From Ascarosepion bandense (Eukaryota; Mollusca; Cephalopoda; Sepiida; Sepiidae): a stretch of 64,000 nt of DNA. Of the stretch, positions 45,633 to 58,061 are shown in pieces. Both the position numbers and the translations under genes were made by a program. How positions within the stretch are numbered: position 1 is the first letter of the stretch; each line of letters opens with the position of its first letter. Under the pieces are notes generated by a model that searched no databases, was not told where the DNA came from, and worked only from the letters and a program-made list of their open reading frames with translations. The stretch covers positions 1,732,501 to 1,796,500 of the forward strand of contig JBBBDQ010001275.1 of assembly GCA_037127315.1 (NCBI GenBank), written 5' to 3'.

Positions 45633-48600
45633 GATGGAATGATCTATTATGACAGGTCTCTAATTTGTATTTAGATACATTGTATTTATTTTCAGTTTCT
45701 CTAGTTGAATTGTTCACTTATATTGCATATGATCCATTATTGTACATAGGCTGGAATGATCTATTATGACAGGTCTCTAATTTCTATTTAGATACATTGT
45801 ATTTATTTTCAATTTTTCTAGTTGAATTGTTCACCTATATTGCATATGATCCATTATTGTACATAGGCTGGAATGATCTATTATGACAGGTCTCTAATTT
45901 TTATTTAGATACATTGTATTTATTTTCAATTTTTCTAGTTGAATTGTTCACCTATATTGCATATGATCCATTATTGTACATAGGCTGGAATGATCTATTA
46001 TGACAGGTCTCTAATTTCTATTTAGATACATTGTATTTATTTTCAATTTTTCTAGTTGAATTGTTCACCTATATTGCATATGATCCATTATTGTACATAG
46101 GCTGGAATGATCTATTATGACAGGTCTCTAATTTGTATTTAGATACGTTGTATTTATTTTCAATTTTTCTAGTTGAATTGTTCACCTATATTGCATATGA
46201 TCCATTATTGTACATAGGCTGGAATGATCTATTATGACAGGTCTCTAATTTGTATTTAGATACATTGTATTTATTTTCAATTTTTCTAGTTGAATTGTTC
46301 ACCTATATTGCATATGATCCATTATTGTACATAGGCTGGAATGATCTATTATGACAGGTCTCTAATTTGTATTTAGATACATTGTATTTATTTTCAGTTT
46401 CTCTAGTTGAATTGTTCACTTATATTGCATATGATCCATTATTGTACATAGGCTTGAATGATCTATTATGACAGGTCTCTAATTTGTATTTAGATACATT
46501 GTATTTATTTTCAATTTTTCTAGTTGAATTGTTCACCTATATTGCATATGATCCATTATTGTACATAGGCTGGAATGATCTATTATGACAGGTCTCTAAT
46601 TTCTATTTAGATACATTGTATTTATTTTCAATTTTTCTAGTTGAATTGTTCACCTATATTGCATATGATCCATTATTGTAGATAGGCTGGAATGATCTAT
46701 TATGACAGGTCTCTAATTTGTATTTAGATACATTGTATTTATTTTCAATTTTTCTAGTTGAATTGTTCACCTATATTGCATATGATCCATTATTGTACAT
46801 AGGCTTGAATGATCTATTATGACAGGTCTCTAATTTGTATTTAGATACATTTTATTTATTTTCAATTTTTCTAGTTGAATTGTTCACCTATATTGCATAT
46901 GATCCATTATTGTACATAGGCTGGAATGATCTATTATGACAGATCTCTAATTTGTATTTAGATACATTGTATTTATTTTCAATTTTTCTAGTTGAATTGT
47001 TCACCTATATTGCATATGATCCATTATTGTACATAGGCTTGAATGATCTATTATGACAGGTCTCTAATTTGTATTTAGATACATTGTATTTATTTTCAAT
47101 TTTTCTAGTTGAATTGTTCACCTATATTGCATATGATCCATTATTGTACATAGGCTTGAATGATCTATCATGACAGGTCTCTAATTTGTATTTAGATACA
47201 TTGTATTTATTTTCAATTTTTCTAGTTGAATTGTTCACCTATATTGCATATGATCCATTATTGTACATAGGCTGGAATGATCTATTATGACAGGTCTCTA
47301 ATTTGTATTTAGATACATTGTATTTATTTTCAATTTTTCTAGTTGAATTGTTCACCTATATTGCATATGATCCATTATTGTACATAGGCTGGAATGATCT
47401 ATTATGAGAGGTCTCTAATTTGTATTTAGATATATTGTATTTATTTTCAATTTTTCTAGTTGAATTGTTCACCTATATTGCAAATGATCCATTATTGTAC
47501 ATAGGCTGGAATTATCTATTATGACAGGTCTCTAATTTGTATTTAGATACATTGTATTTATTTTCAATTTTTCTAGTTGAATTGTTCACCTATGTTGCAT
47601 ATGATCCATGATTGTACATAGCCTGGAATGATCTATTATGACAGGTCTCTAATTTGTATTTAGATACATTGTATTTATTTTCAATTTTTCTAGTTGAATT
47701 GTTCACCTATATTGCATATGATCCATTATTGTACATAGGCTGGAATGATCTATTATGACAGGTCTCTAATTTGTATTTAGATACATTGTATTTATTTTCA
47801 ATTTTTCTAGTTGAATTGTTCACCTATATTGCATATGATCCATTATTGTACATAGGCTGGAATGATCTATTATGACAGGTCTCTAATTTGTATTTAGATA
47901 CATTGTATTTATTTTCAATTTTTCTAGTTGAATTGTTCACCTATATTGCATATGATCCATTATTGTACATAGGCTTGAATGATCTATTATGACAGGTCTC
48001 TAATTTGTATTTAGATACATTGTATTTATTTTCAATTTTTCTGGTTGAATTGTTCACCTATATTGCATATGATCCATTATTGTACATAGGCTGGAATGAT
48101 CTATTATGACAGGTCTCTAATTTGTATTTAGATACATTGTATTTATTTTCAATTTTTCTAGTAGAATTGTTCACCTATACTGCAAATGATCCATTATTGT
48201 ACAAAGGCTGGAATGATCTATTATGACAGGTCTCTAATTTGTATTTAGATACATTGTATTTATTTTCAATTTTTCTAGTTGAATTGTTCACCTATCTTGC
48301 AAATGATCCATTATTGTACATAGGCTTGAATGATTTGTTATGACAGGTCTGTAATAATTTGTATTTAGATACATTGTATTTATTTTCAATTTTTCTAGTT
48401 GAATTGTTCACCTATATTGCATATGATCCATTATTGTACATAGGCTTGAATGATCTATTATGACAGGTCTCTAATTTGTATTTAGATACATTGTATTTAT
48501 TTTCAATTTTTCTAGTTGAATTGTTCACCTATATTGCATATGATCCATTATTGTACATCGGCTGGAATGATCTATTATGACAGGTCTCTAATTTGTATTT

Positions 48601-51600
48601 AGATACATTGTATTTATTTTCAATTTTTCTAGTAGAATTGTTCACCTATACTGCATATGATCCATTATTGTACATAGGCTTGAATGATCTATTATGACAG
48701 GTCTCTAATTTGTATTTAGATACATTGTATTTATTTTCAATTTTTCTAATTGAATTGTTCACCTATATTGCATATGATCCATTATTGTACATAGGCTTGA
48801 ATGATTTATTATGACAGGTCTGTAATTTGTATTTAGATACATTGTATTTATTTTCAATTTTTCTAGTTGAATTGTTCACCTATATTGCATATGATCCATT
48901 ATTGTACATAGGCTGGAATGATCTATTATGACAGGTCTCTAATTTGTATTTAGATACATTGTATTTATTTTCAATTTTTCTAGTTGAATTGTTCACCTAT
49001 ATTGCATATGATCCATTATTGTACATAGCCTGGAATGATCTATTATGACAGGTCTCTAATTTGTATTTAGATACATTGTATTTATTTTCAATTTTTCTAG
49101 TTGAATTGTTCACCTATATTGCATATGATCCATTATTGTCCATAGGCTGGAATCATCTATTATGACAGGTCTCTGATTTGTATTTAGATATGTATTGCCC
49201 ATTTTCAATTTTTCTAGTTGAATTGTTCACCTATATTATATGATCCATTATTGTACATAGGCTTGAATAGTCCTATTATATTGAGTCTCTAATTTGTATT
49301 TAGATACATTGTATTTCTTTCAATTTTTTCTAGTTGAATTGTTCACTATATTGCATATGATCCCATTATTGTACATAGGCTTGAATGATCTATTATGACA
49401 GGTCTCTAATTTGTATTTAGATACATTGTATTTATTTTCAATTTTTCTAGTTGAATTGTTCACCTATATTGCATATGATCCATTATTGTACATAGGCTTG
49501 AATCCATCATCTATTATGACAGGTCTCTAATTTGTATTTAGACACATTTTATTGTACACAATTTTTTTCTAGTAGAATTGTTCACCTATACTGCATATGA
49601 TCCATTTATTGTACATAGGCTTGAATGATCTATTATGACAGGTCTCTAATTTGTATTTAGATACATTGTATTTATTTTCAATTTTTCTAATTGAATTGTT
49701 CACCTATATTGCATATGATCCATTGTGTACATGACTTGAATAGATATAATATAATAGGTCTCTAATTTATTTAGATACATTGTATTTATTTTCAATTTTT
49801 CTAGTTGAATTGTTCACCTATATTGCATATGATCCATTATTGTATTTGCAGCTTGAATGATCTATTATGACAGGTCTCTAATTTGTATTTAGATACATTG
49901 TATTTATTTTCAATTTTTCTAGTTGAATTGTTCACCTATATTGCATATGATCCATTATTGTACATAGGCTGGAATGATCTATTATGACAGGTCTCTAATT
50001 TGTATTTCAGATACATTGTATTTATTTTCAATTTTTAAGTTGAATTGTTCACCTATATTGCATATGATCCATTATTGTACATAGGCTTGAATGATCTATT
50101 ATGACAGGTCTCTAATTTGTATTTAGATACATTGTATTTATTTTCAATTTTTCTAATTGAATTGTTCACCTATCTTGCAAATGTTCCATTATTGTACATA
50201 GGCTTGAATGATCTATTATGACAGGTCTCTAATTTGTATTTAGATACATTGTATTTATTTTCAATTTTTCTAATTGAATTGTTCACTTATCGTGCAAATG
50301 ATCCATTATTGTACATAGGCTGGAATGATCTATTATGACAGGTCTCTAATTTGTATTTAGATACATTGTATTTATTTTCAATTTTTCTAGTTGAATTGTT
50401 CACCTATATTGCATATGATCCATTATTGTACATAAGCTGGAATGATCTATTATGACAGGTCTCTAATTTGTATTTAGATACATTGTATTTATTTTCAATT
50501 TTTCTAGTTGAATTGTTCACCTATATTGCATATGATCCATTATTGTACATAGGCTGGAATGATCTATTATGACAGGTCTCTAATTTGTATTTAGATACAT
50601 TGTATTTATTTTCAATTTTTCTAGTTGAATTGTTCACCTATATTGCATATGATCCATTATTGTACATAGGCTGGAATGATCTATTATGCAGGTCTCTAAT
50701 TTGTATTTAGATACATTGTATTTATTTTCAATTTTTCTAGTTGAATTGTTCACCTATATTGCATATGATCCATTATTGTACATAGGCTGGAATGATCTAT
50801 TATGACAGGTCTCTAATTTGTATTTAGATACATTGTATTTATTTTCAATTTTTCTAATTGAATTGTTCACTTATCGTGCAAATGATCCATTATTGTACAT
50901 AGGCTTGAATGATCTATTATGACAGGTCTCTAATTTGTATTTAGATACATTGTATTTATTTTCAATTTTTCTAATTGAATTGTTCACCTATCTTGCAAAT
51001 GATCCATTATTGTACAAAGGCTGGAATGATCTATTATGACAGGTCTCTAATTTCTATTTAGATACATTGTATTTATTTTCAATTTTTCTAGTTGAATTGT
51101 TCACCTATATTGCATATGATCCATTATTGTACATAGGCTTGAATCATCTATCATGACAGGTCTCTAATTTGTATTTAGATACATTGTATTTATTTTCAAT
51201 TTTTCTAGTTGAATTGTTCACCTATATTGCATATGATCCATCATTGTACATAGGCTGGAATGATCTATTATGACAGGTCTCTAATTTGTATTTAGATACA
51301 TTGTATTTATTTTCAATTTTTCTAGTTGAATTGTTCACCTATATTGCATATGATCCATTATTGTACATAGGCTGGAATGATCTATTATGACAGGTCTCTA
51401 ATTTGTATTTAGATACATTGTATTTATTTTCAATTTTTCTAGTTGAATTGTTCACCTATATTGCATATGATCCATTATTGTACATAGGCTGGAATGATCT
51501 ATTATGACAGGTCTCTAATTTGTATTTAGATACATTGTATTTATTTTCAATTTTTCTAGTTGAATTGTTCACCTATATTGCATATGATCCATTATTGTAC

Positions 51601-52668
51601 ATAGCCTGGAATGATCTATTATGACAGGTCTCTAATTTGTATTTAGATACATTGTATTTATTTTCAATTTTTCTAATTGAATTGTTCACCTATCTTGCAA
51701 ATGATCCATTATTGTACATAGGCTGGAATTATCTATTATGACAGGTCTCTAATTTGTATTTAGATACATTGTATTTATTTTCAATTTTTCTAATTGAATT
51801 GTTCACTTATCGTGCAAATGATCCATTATTGTACATAGGCTGGAATGATCTATTATGACAGGTCTCTAATTTGTATTTAGATACATTGTATTTATTTTCA
51901 ATTTTTCTAATTGAATTGTTCACCTATCTTGCAAATGATCCATTATTGTACATAGGCTAGAATGATCTATTATGACAGGTCTCTAATTTGTATTTAGATA
52001 CATTGTATTTATTTTCAATTTTTCTAATTGAATTGTTCACCTATATTTCATATGATCCATTATTGTACATAGGCTGGAATGATCTATTATGACAGGTCTC
52101 TAATTTGTATTTAGATACATTGTATTTATTTTCAATTTTTCTAGTTGAATTGTTCACCTATATTGCATATGATCCATTATTGTACATAGGCTTGAATGAT
52201 CTATTATGACAGGTCTCTAATTTGTATTTTAGATACATTGTATTTATTTTCAATTTTTCTACTAGAATTGTTCACCTATATTGCATATGATCCATTATTG
52301 TACATAGGCTAGAATGATCTATTATGACAGGTCTCTAATTTCTACTTAGATACATTGTGTTTATTTTCAATTTTTCTAGTTGAATTGTTCACCTATATTG
52401 CATATGATCCATTATTGTACATAGGCTGGAATGATCTATTATGACAGGTCTCTAATTTGTATTTAGATACATTGTATTTATTTTCAATTTTTCTAGTTGA
52501 ATTATTCACCTATATTGCATATGATCCATTATTGTACATAGCCTGGAATGATCTATTATGACAGGTCTCTAATTTGTATTTAGATACATTGTATTTATTT
52601 TTTGTATTTTCAATTTTTTTTGCTGAATTGTTTGCCTCTATTGTTTATGATGCATTATTGTACATAAT
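45633..52668. repeat. 117-bp satellite array, about 60 copies
   Basis: Unit length checked by CTGGAATGATC at 45751, 45868 and 45985. Each unit runs through GACAGGTCTCTAATTTG, TAGATACATTGTATTT, GAATTGTTCACCTATA and GATCCATTATTGTACATAGG. Variants include CTGGAATG/CTTGAATG, CTAGTTG/CTAATTG and GCATATG/GCAAATG. A rare variant with CTTATCGTGCAAATG occurs at 50286, 50870 and 51806. The segment at about 49150-49860 is much less regular. The last unit decays into unique sequence at about 52600-52668. Confidence 0.98.
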
Positions 52669-52964
52669 TAGGTGAAAATAAAATTTGAATTTTGTATAAA
52701 TGCTACGTTAGGAAAAGTGTGATGTTGTAGAGTGGGAACCCTGTATAAGAGTTTTGGGTAGGGGCCCATAAGACCCTTGCACTAAAAAAAAAATTTTATT
52801 AATAATATTCATAGAAAAAAGTTTCATAAACATTCATTACCTATGTTAACAATGTGGCCTATTTTGTTCTGGCCTATTGTGGCCTATTTTGTTTTGTTTT
52901 GGTCTCTATGTTTTTCATTTTAATAAAAAACATAGAGACCAAATTTACACTTAGGTGAATTTTT
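52669..52964. other. spacer with an 18-bp hairpin
   Basis: An inverted repeat, TTTGGTCTCTATGTTTTT (52898-52915) with its complement ending at 52943, has a loop of about 10 bp. GTGGCCTATTTTG is repeated just before it. Purpose unknown. Confidence 0.6.
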
Positions 52965-53165
52965 TTTTTTTTAATCATATCACACCAAGCAAGGCGGTAA
53001 TGCCCCTGATGTGCAGGGGGCTACTTAAGAGTAAAAAGATTGGAAAAGAGAAAGCTGGAAACCACATCCTAAACAGGGAACAAGGGATGAACATCTTCGC
53101 CTGTTCAATAGATGTGGCTTGTGTGTGAACCAGGCGATAGTTTAGTCTATCTACTCCAATGAATT
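52965..53165 (-). mobile_element. LINE-tailed SINE-like element, reverse
   Basis: Minus strand: GGAGTAGATAGACTAAAC, 'CACATCTATTGAACAGGCGA', 'CCCTGTTTAGGATGTGG', then the tail with 'CCCCCTGCACATCAGGGGC', 'GCCTTGCTTGGTGTGATATG' and an A-run (the T-run on the plus strand at 52960-52972). A single-unit copy of the family duplicated at 6010-6492. Confidence 0.7.
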
Positions 53166-53289
53166 TATAAAAAGTTGGTTTTTGACATGAGGGAAGTAAG
53201 TGTTATTATTATGTGTCAATTTTTTTTCCTTCCAATTCAAGCTTAAAATTGTTTTGAAAGAAATAAGTGACATGGAACGATTCAAGCTT

Positions 53290-53995
53290 TAAAAAAAGTT
53301 AACTTGATTTTCTGGATAAGGGAATTTGCAAAGAATACACTTAGTTTCCTTCTATGGAAAGGAGTAGAAGAGAGTGAATGTAATACTATTCTAGCAGACA
53401 GGATAGACTTATATTTTACCAGTTGTATATGTGATGTCACAACCAAATATGACTGCCATCATAAAACAAACATAAAGGTGAAAGGTATAATAAGATTTTT
53501 GCATGCCAAGAGCAAAAATCCAATCTTGGGATCCAAAGCAATTTACTGAAGAACACAAGCTTCAGTGCATGGGTAATTTCTTTTTCCAGCTTTTGGAACG
53601 ATATAGCAAAGAAGAGGGAAACTTTCTGGAGAACGTGGTCATGGGTGATGAGAACTTGGTGCCTCATGTCACTCTGAAGACAAAGGTTGATTCCATGACC
53701 TGAAAGCATCAATCATCATTGACCCTCCAAAAATTCAAAGTTCAGCTGTCAGTGAAGAAATTGATAGCACCTATGTTTAGAGTTGCAAAAGGTGTGCTAC
53801 GTGTGGATTTCATACTGTATGGTCAGTCAGCTAAGATTCTCAAATGCTGTGAAACACTGGGCAGACAGAAAAACTATTCATTGTAAGAGACCGGTACATT
53901 TGTATAAAATTATCCTCCTGATGAAGGACAATGCAACATTAGAGAAGTGATCACTGCCTTGAAAAATAAATGTAAATAACTCTACATACTGATTT
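53290..53995 (+). pseudogene. mariner-type transposase remnant
   Basis: Translation in broken frames gives FTEEHKLQCMGN, QLLERYSKEEGNFLENVVMG and DENLVPHV (53503-53703), then KGVLRVDFILYGQSAK and DEGQCN. This matches the middle of mariner transposases: the helix segment, the first catalytic Asp (usual context GDE.W.H, here GDENLVPH around 53648), and the block before the second Asp. The second (HDN) and third catalytic positions are not intact. Stops and frameshifts are many. The N-terminal DNA-binding part before about 53500 is not clearly recognisable. Confidence 0.75.
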
Positions 53996-54035
53996 GTTCA
54001 GTGTTGTAAGCTTTGGTAGAGGCTGACCAATAAAG

Positions 54036-54330
54036 TACACCCTATGTGCAAATTAATCAAAACAAAATAAATAATGTCTTCTTAGGATCTTTCACACTTT
54101 CCCTGATCATGTACACGTCATCTCTTGGCTTTGTTTCTCTCTTCTTCATCGTTTTGGACTAATGGATCCAATTTGTTTCTTGATGACATGACTGACAGTT
54201 AAAAGGCTAACACTAACAATATCTGCGATCTCTATAAGGCTTGCCAGTGTGTTCGTTTAGTGTTATAATTTTTGTATGCTTTCTTGGAGTAACGTTCATC
54301 GCAGACAATGGCTGTAGAACCAAAACCAAA
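54036..54330 (-). mobile_element. Tc1-like remnant A (N-terminal part only)
   Basis: Begins TACACCCTATGTGCAAATTA, the family's terminal inverted repeat. On the minus strand it carries the start of a Tc1-type transposase helix-turn-helix region with stops. Related to copies B to E. Confidence 0.6.
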
Positions 54331-54467
54331 AATCAAGTATTGCTGCTATGTCTGGGATGGAGCTGCCCAATCCTTAATTCCCATCCTTGAGAAGAATTCA
54401 AAAGTGTCTAACTCTACAGACTGATTTCTTCAGTGTTGGAAGCTTTGGTAGAGGCTGACCAATAAAG

Positions 54468-54720
54468 TACACCCTTGTGCAAATTACTTGAAACAAAACA
54501 AATCATGTCTTCCTAGGATCTTTCACACTTTCCCTGATCACGTATACATCATCTCTTGGCATTGTTTTTTCTCTTCTTACAGCATTTTCATGTTTTGGAC
54601 TAATGGATCCAATTGTTTTAGCATTGCTTTGATCACATGACTGACAGTTAAAAGGTTGATACCAACAATACCCACGATCTCTATAAAAATTGCCAGTTTC
54701 TATATTTAGATAAGTGTATT
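54468..54720 (-). mobile_element. Tc1-like remnant B
   Basis: Begins TACACCCTTGTGCAAATTAC. The preceding 60 bp (GGAAGCTTTGGTAGAGGCTG...) repeat the 60 bp before remnant A, so a block of about 430 bp covering the mariner 3' end and the Tc1 start is duplicated in tandem. Coding part is broken. Confidence 0.6.
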
Positions 54721-54834
54721 ATGTTCATGTTTTCTGCAAGTGCATTGTGGTTAGAGGTTGATAGATTTCTGTGTGCATTCAAATAGGTCCTAATGGGGCT
54801 ATCAAGATATCAAGAGATACCATGTACACCCTTC

Positions 54835-54975
54835 TGCAAATTAATGGAAACAAAACAAATAATGTCTTCTTGGGATCTTTCACACTTTCCCTGATCATGT
54901 ATACATCATCTGTTGGCGTTTTTTTTTTTCTCTTCTGACCACATTTTCCTTTTCTTTTTCTTCTTTTTTGTACTG

Positions 54976-54976
<1 letters not shown>
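54835..54976 (-). mobile_element. Tc1-like remnant C, truncated
   Basis: Begins TACACCCTTCTGCAAATTAA and ends in a pyrimidine tract before the (GATA)n microsatellite. Confidence 0.55.

Positions 54977-55023
<47 letters not shown>
54977..55023. repeat. (GATA)n microsatellite
   Basis: About 11 perfect GATA units between two Tc1-like remnants. Confidence 0.95.
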
Positions 55024-55547
55024 CCTTTTGTAAATTAATTGAAACAAAATAAATTATGTCTTCCTAGGATTTTTCACACTTTCCCTGATTATGTACACGT
55101 CATCTTTTGGCATTGTTTTTCTCTTCTAACCACATTTTCCTTTACATTTTGGACTGATGGCTCCAGTTTGTTTTTCACTTTGATGACACAACTTGAAAGG
55201 CTGACACCAACAATATCCATGATCTCTTTGTAAAGCTTGCCAGTGTGTTCATGCAGCGTTACAATTTTTGTATGCTTCCTTGGAGTAATGTCCATCGCAG
55301 ACAATGGCCATAGGACAACTAATCAAAATTCAGGACAACAGTGCAGTGGATGATGCAATATTTTTCAAGGTCTAAGAAATTTCATCATATACCCACAAAA
55401 ATAGATTCATACTACTGCACACCACTGCAAATCTAATCTGAGAAATAAATAGAAATCGATTACACCCTGTCACTCCAGTAAGTATAACATTGACCGTATG
55501 GTGACAGAAAGGAAAGAGTTGTTTCAATGAATTTGCACTAGGGTGTA
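55024..55547 (-). mobile_element. Tc1-like short element D
   Basis: The left terminus is worn (CCTTTTGTAAATTAATTGAA); the right terminus is TTTGCACTAGGGTGTA. On the minus strand, MSAMDITPRKHTKIVTLHEH and GKLYKEIMDIVGVSLSSCVI (55304-55185) form the first helix-turn-helix of a Tc1-type transposase. The DDE catalytic domain is absent, so this is a deletion derivative. Confidence 0.7.
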
Positions 55548-55585
55548 TCATCTGAAATCATGTTGTACAGAGTCTATTTTATATA

Positions 55586-56154
55586 TACACCCTTGTGAAA
55601 ATTAATAAAACAAAATGAATAGTGTCTTCCTAGGATGTTTAACACTTTCCCTGATCATGTATATGTTCATCTCTTGGCGTTGTTTTTCTCTTCCGACCAA
55701 ATTTTCCTTTACACTTTGGATTTATGGATCCAGTTTGTTTCTTTATCTTGTTAACATGACTGACAGTTGAAATGCTGACATCAACAATATCCTCAATCTC
55801 TCTGTCAGGCTTGCCAGTGTGTTTGTGCAGTTTTAAAATTTTCATATGCTTCCTTGGAGTAACATCCATCAAAGACAATGGCTGTAGGACAACTAATTAA
55901 CAGTCAAGACAATAGTGTCTGCGCATGATAAAAATCTGATGCAATCACAGATGATGCAATATTTTTCAAGGCCTACGAAATTTCATCATATAACCCCAAA
56001 AATAGATTCATACTACTACACACCACTGCAAATCTAATTTGAGAAATAAATAGAAATCGATTACACCCTGTCACTCCAATGGGTGTAAAAGTGACCGTAT
56101 GGTGACAGAAAGGAAAATAAAACAGTTGTTTCAATTAATTTGCACTAGGGTGTA
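55586..56154 (-). mobile_element. Tc1-like short element E, both ends present
   Basis: 569 bp from TACACCCTTGTGAAAATTAA to its inverted form, AATTAATTTGCACTAGGGTG and TA; the outer TA is the expected target. It encodes MSLMDVTPRKHMKILKLHKH and GKPDREIEDIVDVSISTVSH (55878-55760 on the minus strand), the N-terminal DNA-binding domain of a Tc1-type transposase. The catalytic domain is missing. D and E share the same internal deletion plan (terminal GACAGAAAGGAAA segment before the right end), which marks a non-autonomous subfamily. Confidence 0.78.
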
Positions 56155-56614
56155 CCATCTGAAACCATGTTGTACAGAGAAAGACTGACCTTGAGGGTAA
56201 AAGGGGTTTATTTAAATTTTCTTTTCATTTTATTACAATACTGTTCTGTTTAATATTAATGTTTTCCTTCAGTCCATAACTTTTCAGAAAATTTATAATG
56301 GCAAAGTTATTAATGTTTTCCATCAGTTCATAACTATTTTGAATATTTAAATTGGCAAGTTTTGTATAGGTTTCAAAAAGGTTTGTGTACACTTACATTC
56401 TGAACCTTTACATCACACTATCTTAACTTTTCTACTTGTTTGTAAATAGCATTCACTGATATGACAAGGTTTAAATATGGATTTTCACTGCTGCATTGTC
56501 ATTCCATTTATTTCAAGACGTAAAACAGAACTTCAGCACTTGTTCTTATTTTCATCCATATGTTCATTTGAAAAAAAAGGTAAAAATTTCTCTTAAATTA
56601 ATCAATATTTGACC
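56155..56614. other. spacer
   Basis: No recognised gene. Confidence 0.4.
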
Positions 56615-56830
56615 ATACCCAACTATGAGGGTTAAATACCAGGGTGGATTGATATTTCCAGACTTGGTTGGTAACCAGTCAATGAAAAGAATAAGCCTTA
56701 ATTCAAAACAATGGAAAAAGTAAATGGAAAATGACGATTATCTTTCCCAAGAAAAATCATCAAAATGAAGAATTAACAGAAAAAGAATTTGTGGAGAGCC
56801 ATGATCATGTAAAATACATGGTGTGATGGG
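56615..56830 (+). mobile_element. diverged SINE relative (weak)
   Basis: 'GGGTTAAATACCAGGGTGGATT', then 'CTTGGTTGGTAACCAGTC' and 'CATGATCATGTAAAATACATGG' follow the order of the SINE middle and end, but with many changes. It may be an old copy or another family sharing the conserved middle. Confidence 0.35.
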
Positions 56831-56889
56831 TAAATTGTTGCTAATTTATATTTTTAATTTCATGAATGCACATTTTTTTATTTTGATTT

Positions 56890-57360
56890 TGTCAGCTGCA
56901 CAGTGTAGTAGGGTCAGTTGGGCACTGTCTATGAAAAAAAGGCACTATGACATAATTCACTCTGTCAGAAACTTAGAAATGGTATCAAATACAAACATTT
57001 CAGAGTGTTTGGGTCTCAATCTATAGTATATAGAGGACTCAGAAAGAGTTGGATGAGTCTAATGGTGATTACAAAGGTGTTTGGACTGATCCCGAGTGAT
57101 GACGACGTTATACCTCCATTTGTCTTTCCACAGGGCCACAGACTCACCACAGAGGCCTACATCAACTATCTTGAAGAGATAGTGCTGCCCTGGGTCAAGA
57201 TTGAACAAGAGACCAACAAAATTCCTTGTAATACCGAAGATGAGCTAAAGGTAAGACAGCATTCACCAACTTAAACAAGGAGACCATTTAGAAGAGATGC
57301 AGGAGATTCCAAAGTCATCTGGAGGCCATGGTTGAAGCCCATGGTGGTTTTATTGAAGAA
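56890..57360 (+). pseudogene. mariner-type transposase with catalytic core deleted
   Basis: Translation gives TKVFGLIPSDDDVIPPFVFP, GHRLTTEAYINYLEEIVLPW and then VKIEQETNKIPCNTEDELK (57083-57250), followed in another frame by LNKET and CRRFQSHLEAMVEA. In related mariner transposases, about 60 residues holding the catalytic Asp and the following acidic residue lie between LPWVK and E(R/Q)ETNK; here the two are fused directly. The internal deletion and the frameshifts make the copy dead. It is a different mariner lineage from 53290-53995. Confidence 0.75.
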
Positions 57361-58061
57361 ATTTACTCTTTAAAATTTCAAGATATCTTTGGTTAATTTT
57401 GGGTAAATATATCTGATAAAATGAGATGTCAGTATCACTTTCATTTTTGTGTAATTTAGACGACAATTTATCCATCGCACCCTGTATACTGAACACTTGA
57501 CATCCTGTTTGAAATTCAAAATGATGTTGAATGGAAATGAACCAGAAGAGGAAAGAATTAGAGTTTCTCTCTTTCATTAGAGAATTCATCACTTCCTTTT
57601 AAATAAAAGAAAATAAGTGTGCTTCCGGACTGGCTGGCCGATCCAGTATTGTATAGAACCATGTCGTACAGGATGTTAAAGAGATCAGCCCTTAGAGAAA
57701 AAGCTTTATTTTGATTTTCTATTTAGTTTCTTACAATCAGATAAGACAAACCTGATTTGTTTTGCTCAAATCCAAAGTAAATGAAATGAAAATATAAAAC
57801 CTAATAAATTCATAATATTCACACTCCAAAGCCAATTTGTTTATTTTATATTGCATATAAACACAAGCAAATTATCTTAGAATACAAGACCACCTGACAA
57901 TAAAAGATGTTGAATCAATAAGACATAAAATAAGGAGAACAAAAATCATGGGGCAAACAAATATTAATCTAATATGTTTTTTACTATACAAATAATATTA
58001 TGTGCATGTGTTATTTGTACGATTATGTTATTTAACCATGCTGTTGGCATCATGCTTAATG
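57361..58061. other. spacer with one copy of a dispersed repeat
   Basis: The segment 57886-57985 (TTAGAATACAAGACCACCTG...) matches 60521-60620. The remainder has no recognised gene. Confidence 0.6.

Noticed and set aside
52898..52943. Terminator-like hairpin
   Set aside because: A bacterial-type terminator has no meaning in this eukaryotic context; more likely a remnant of an inverted-repeat element.
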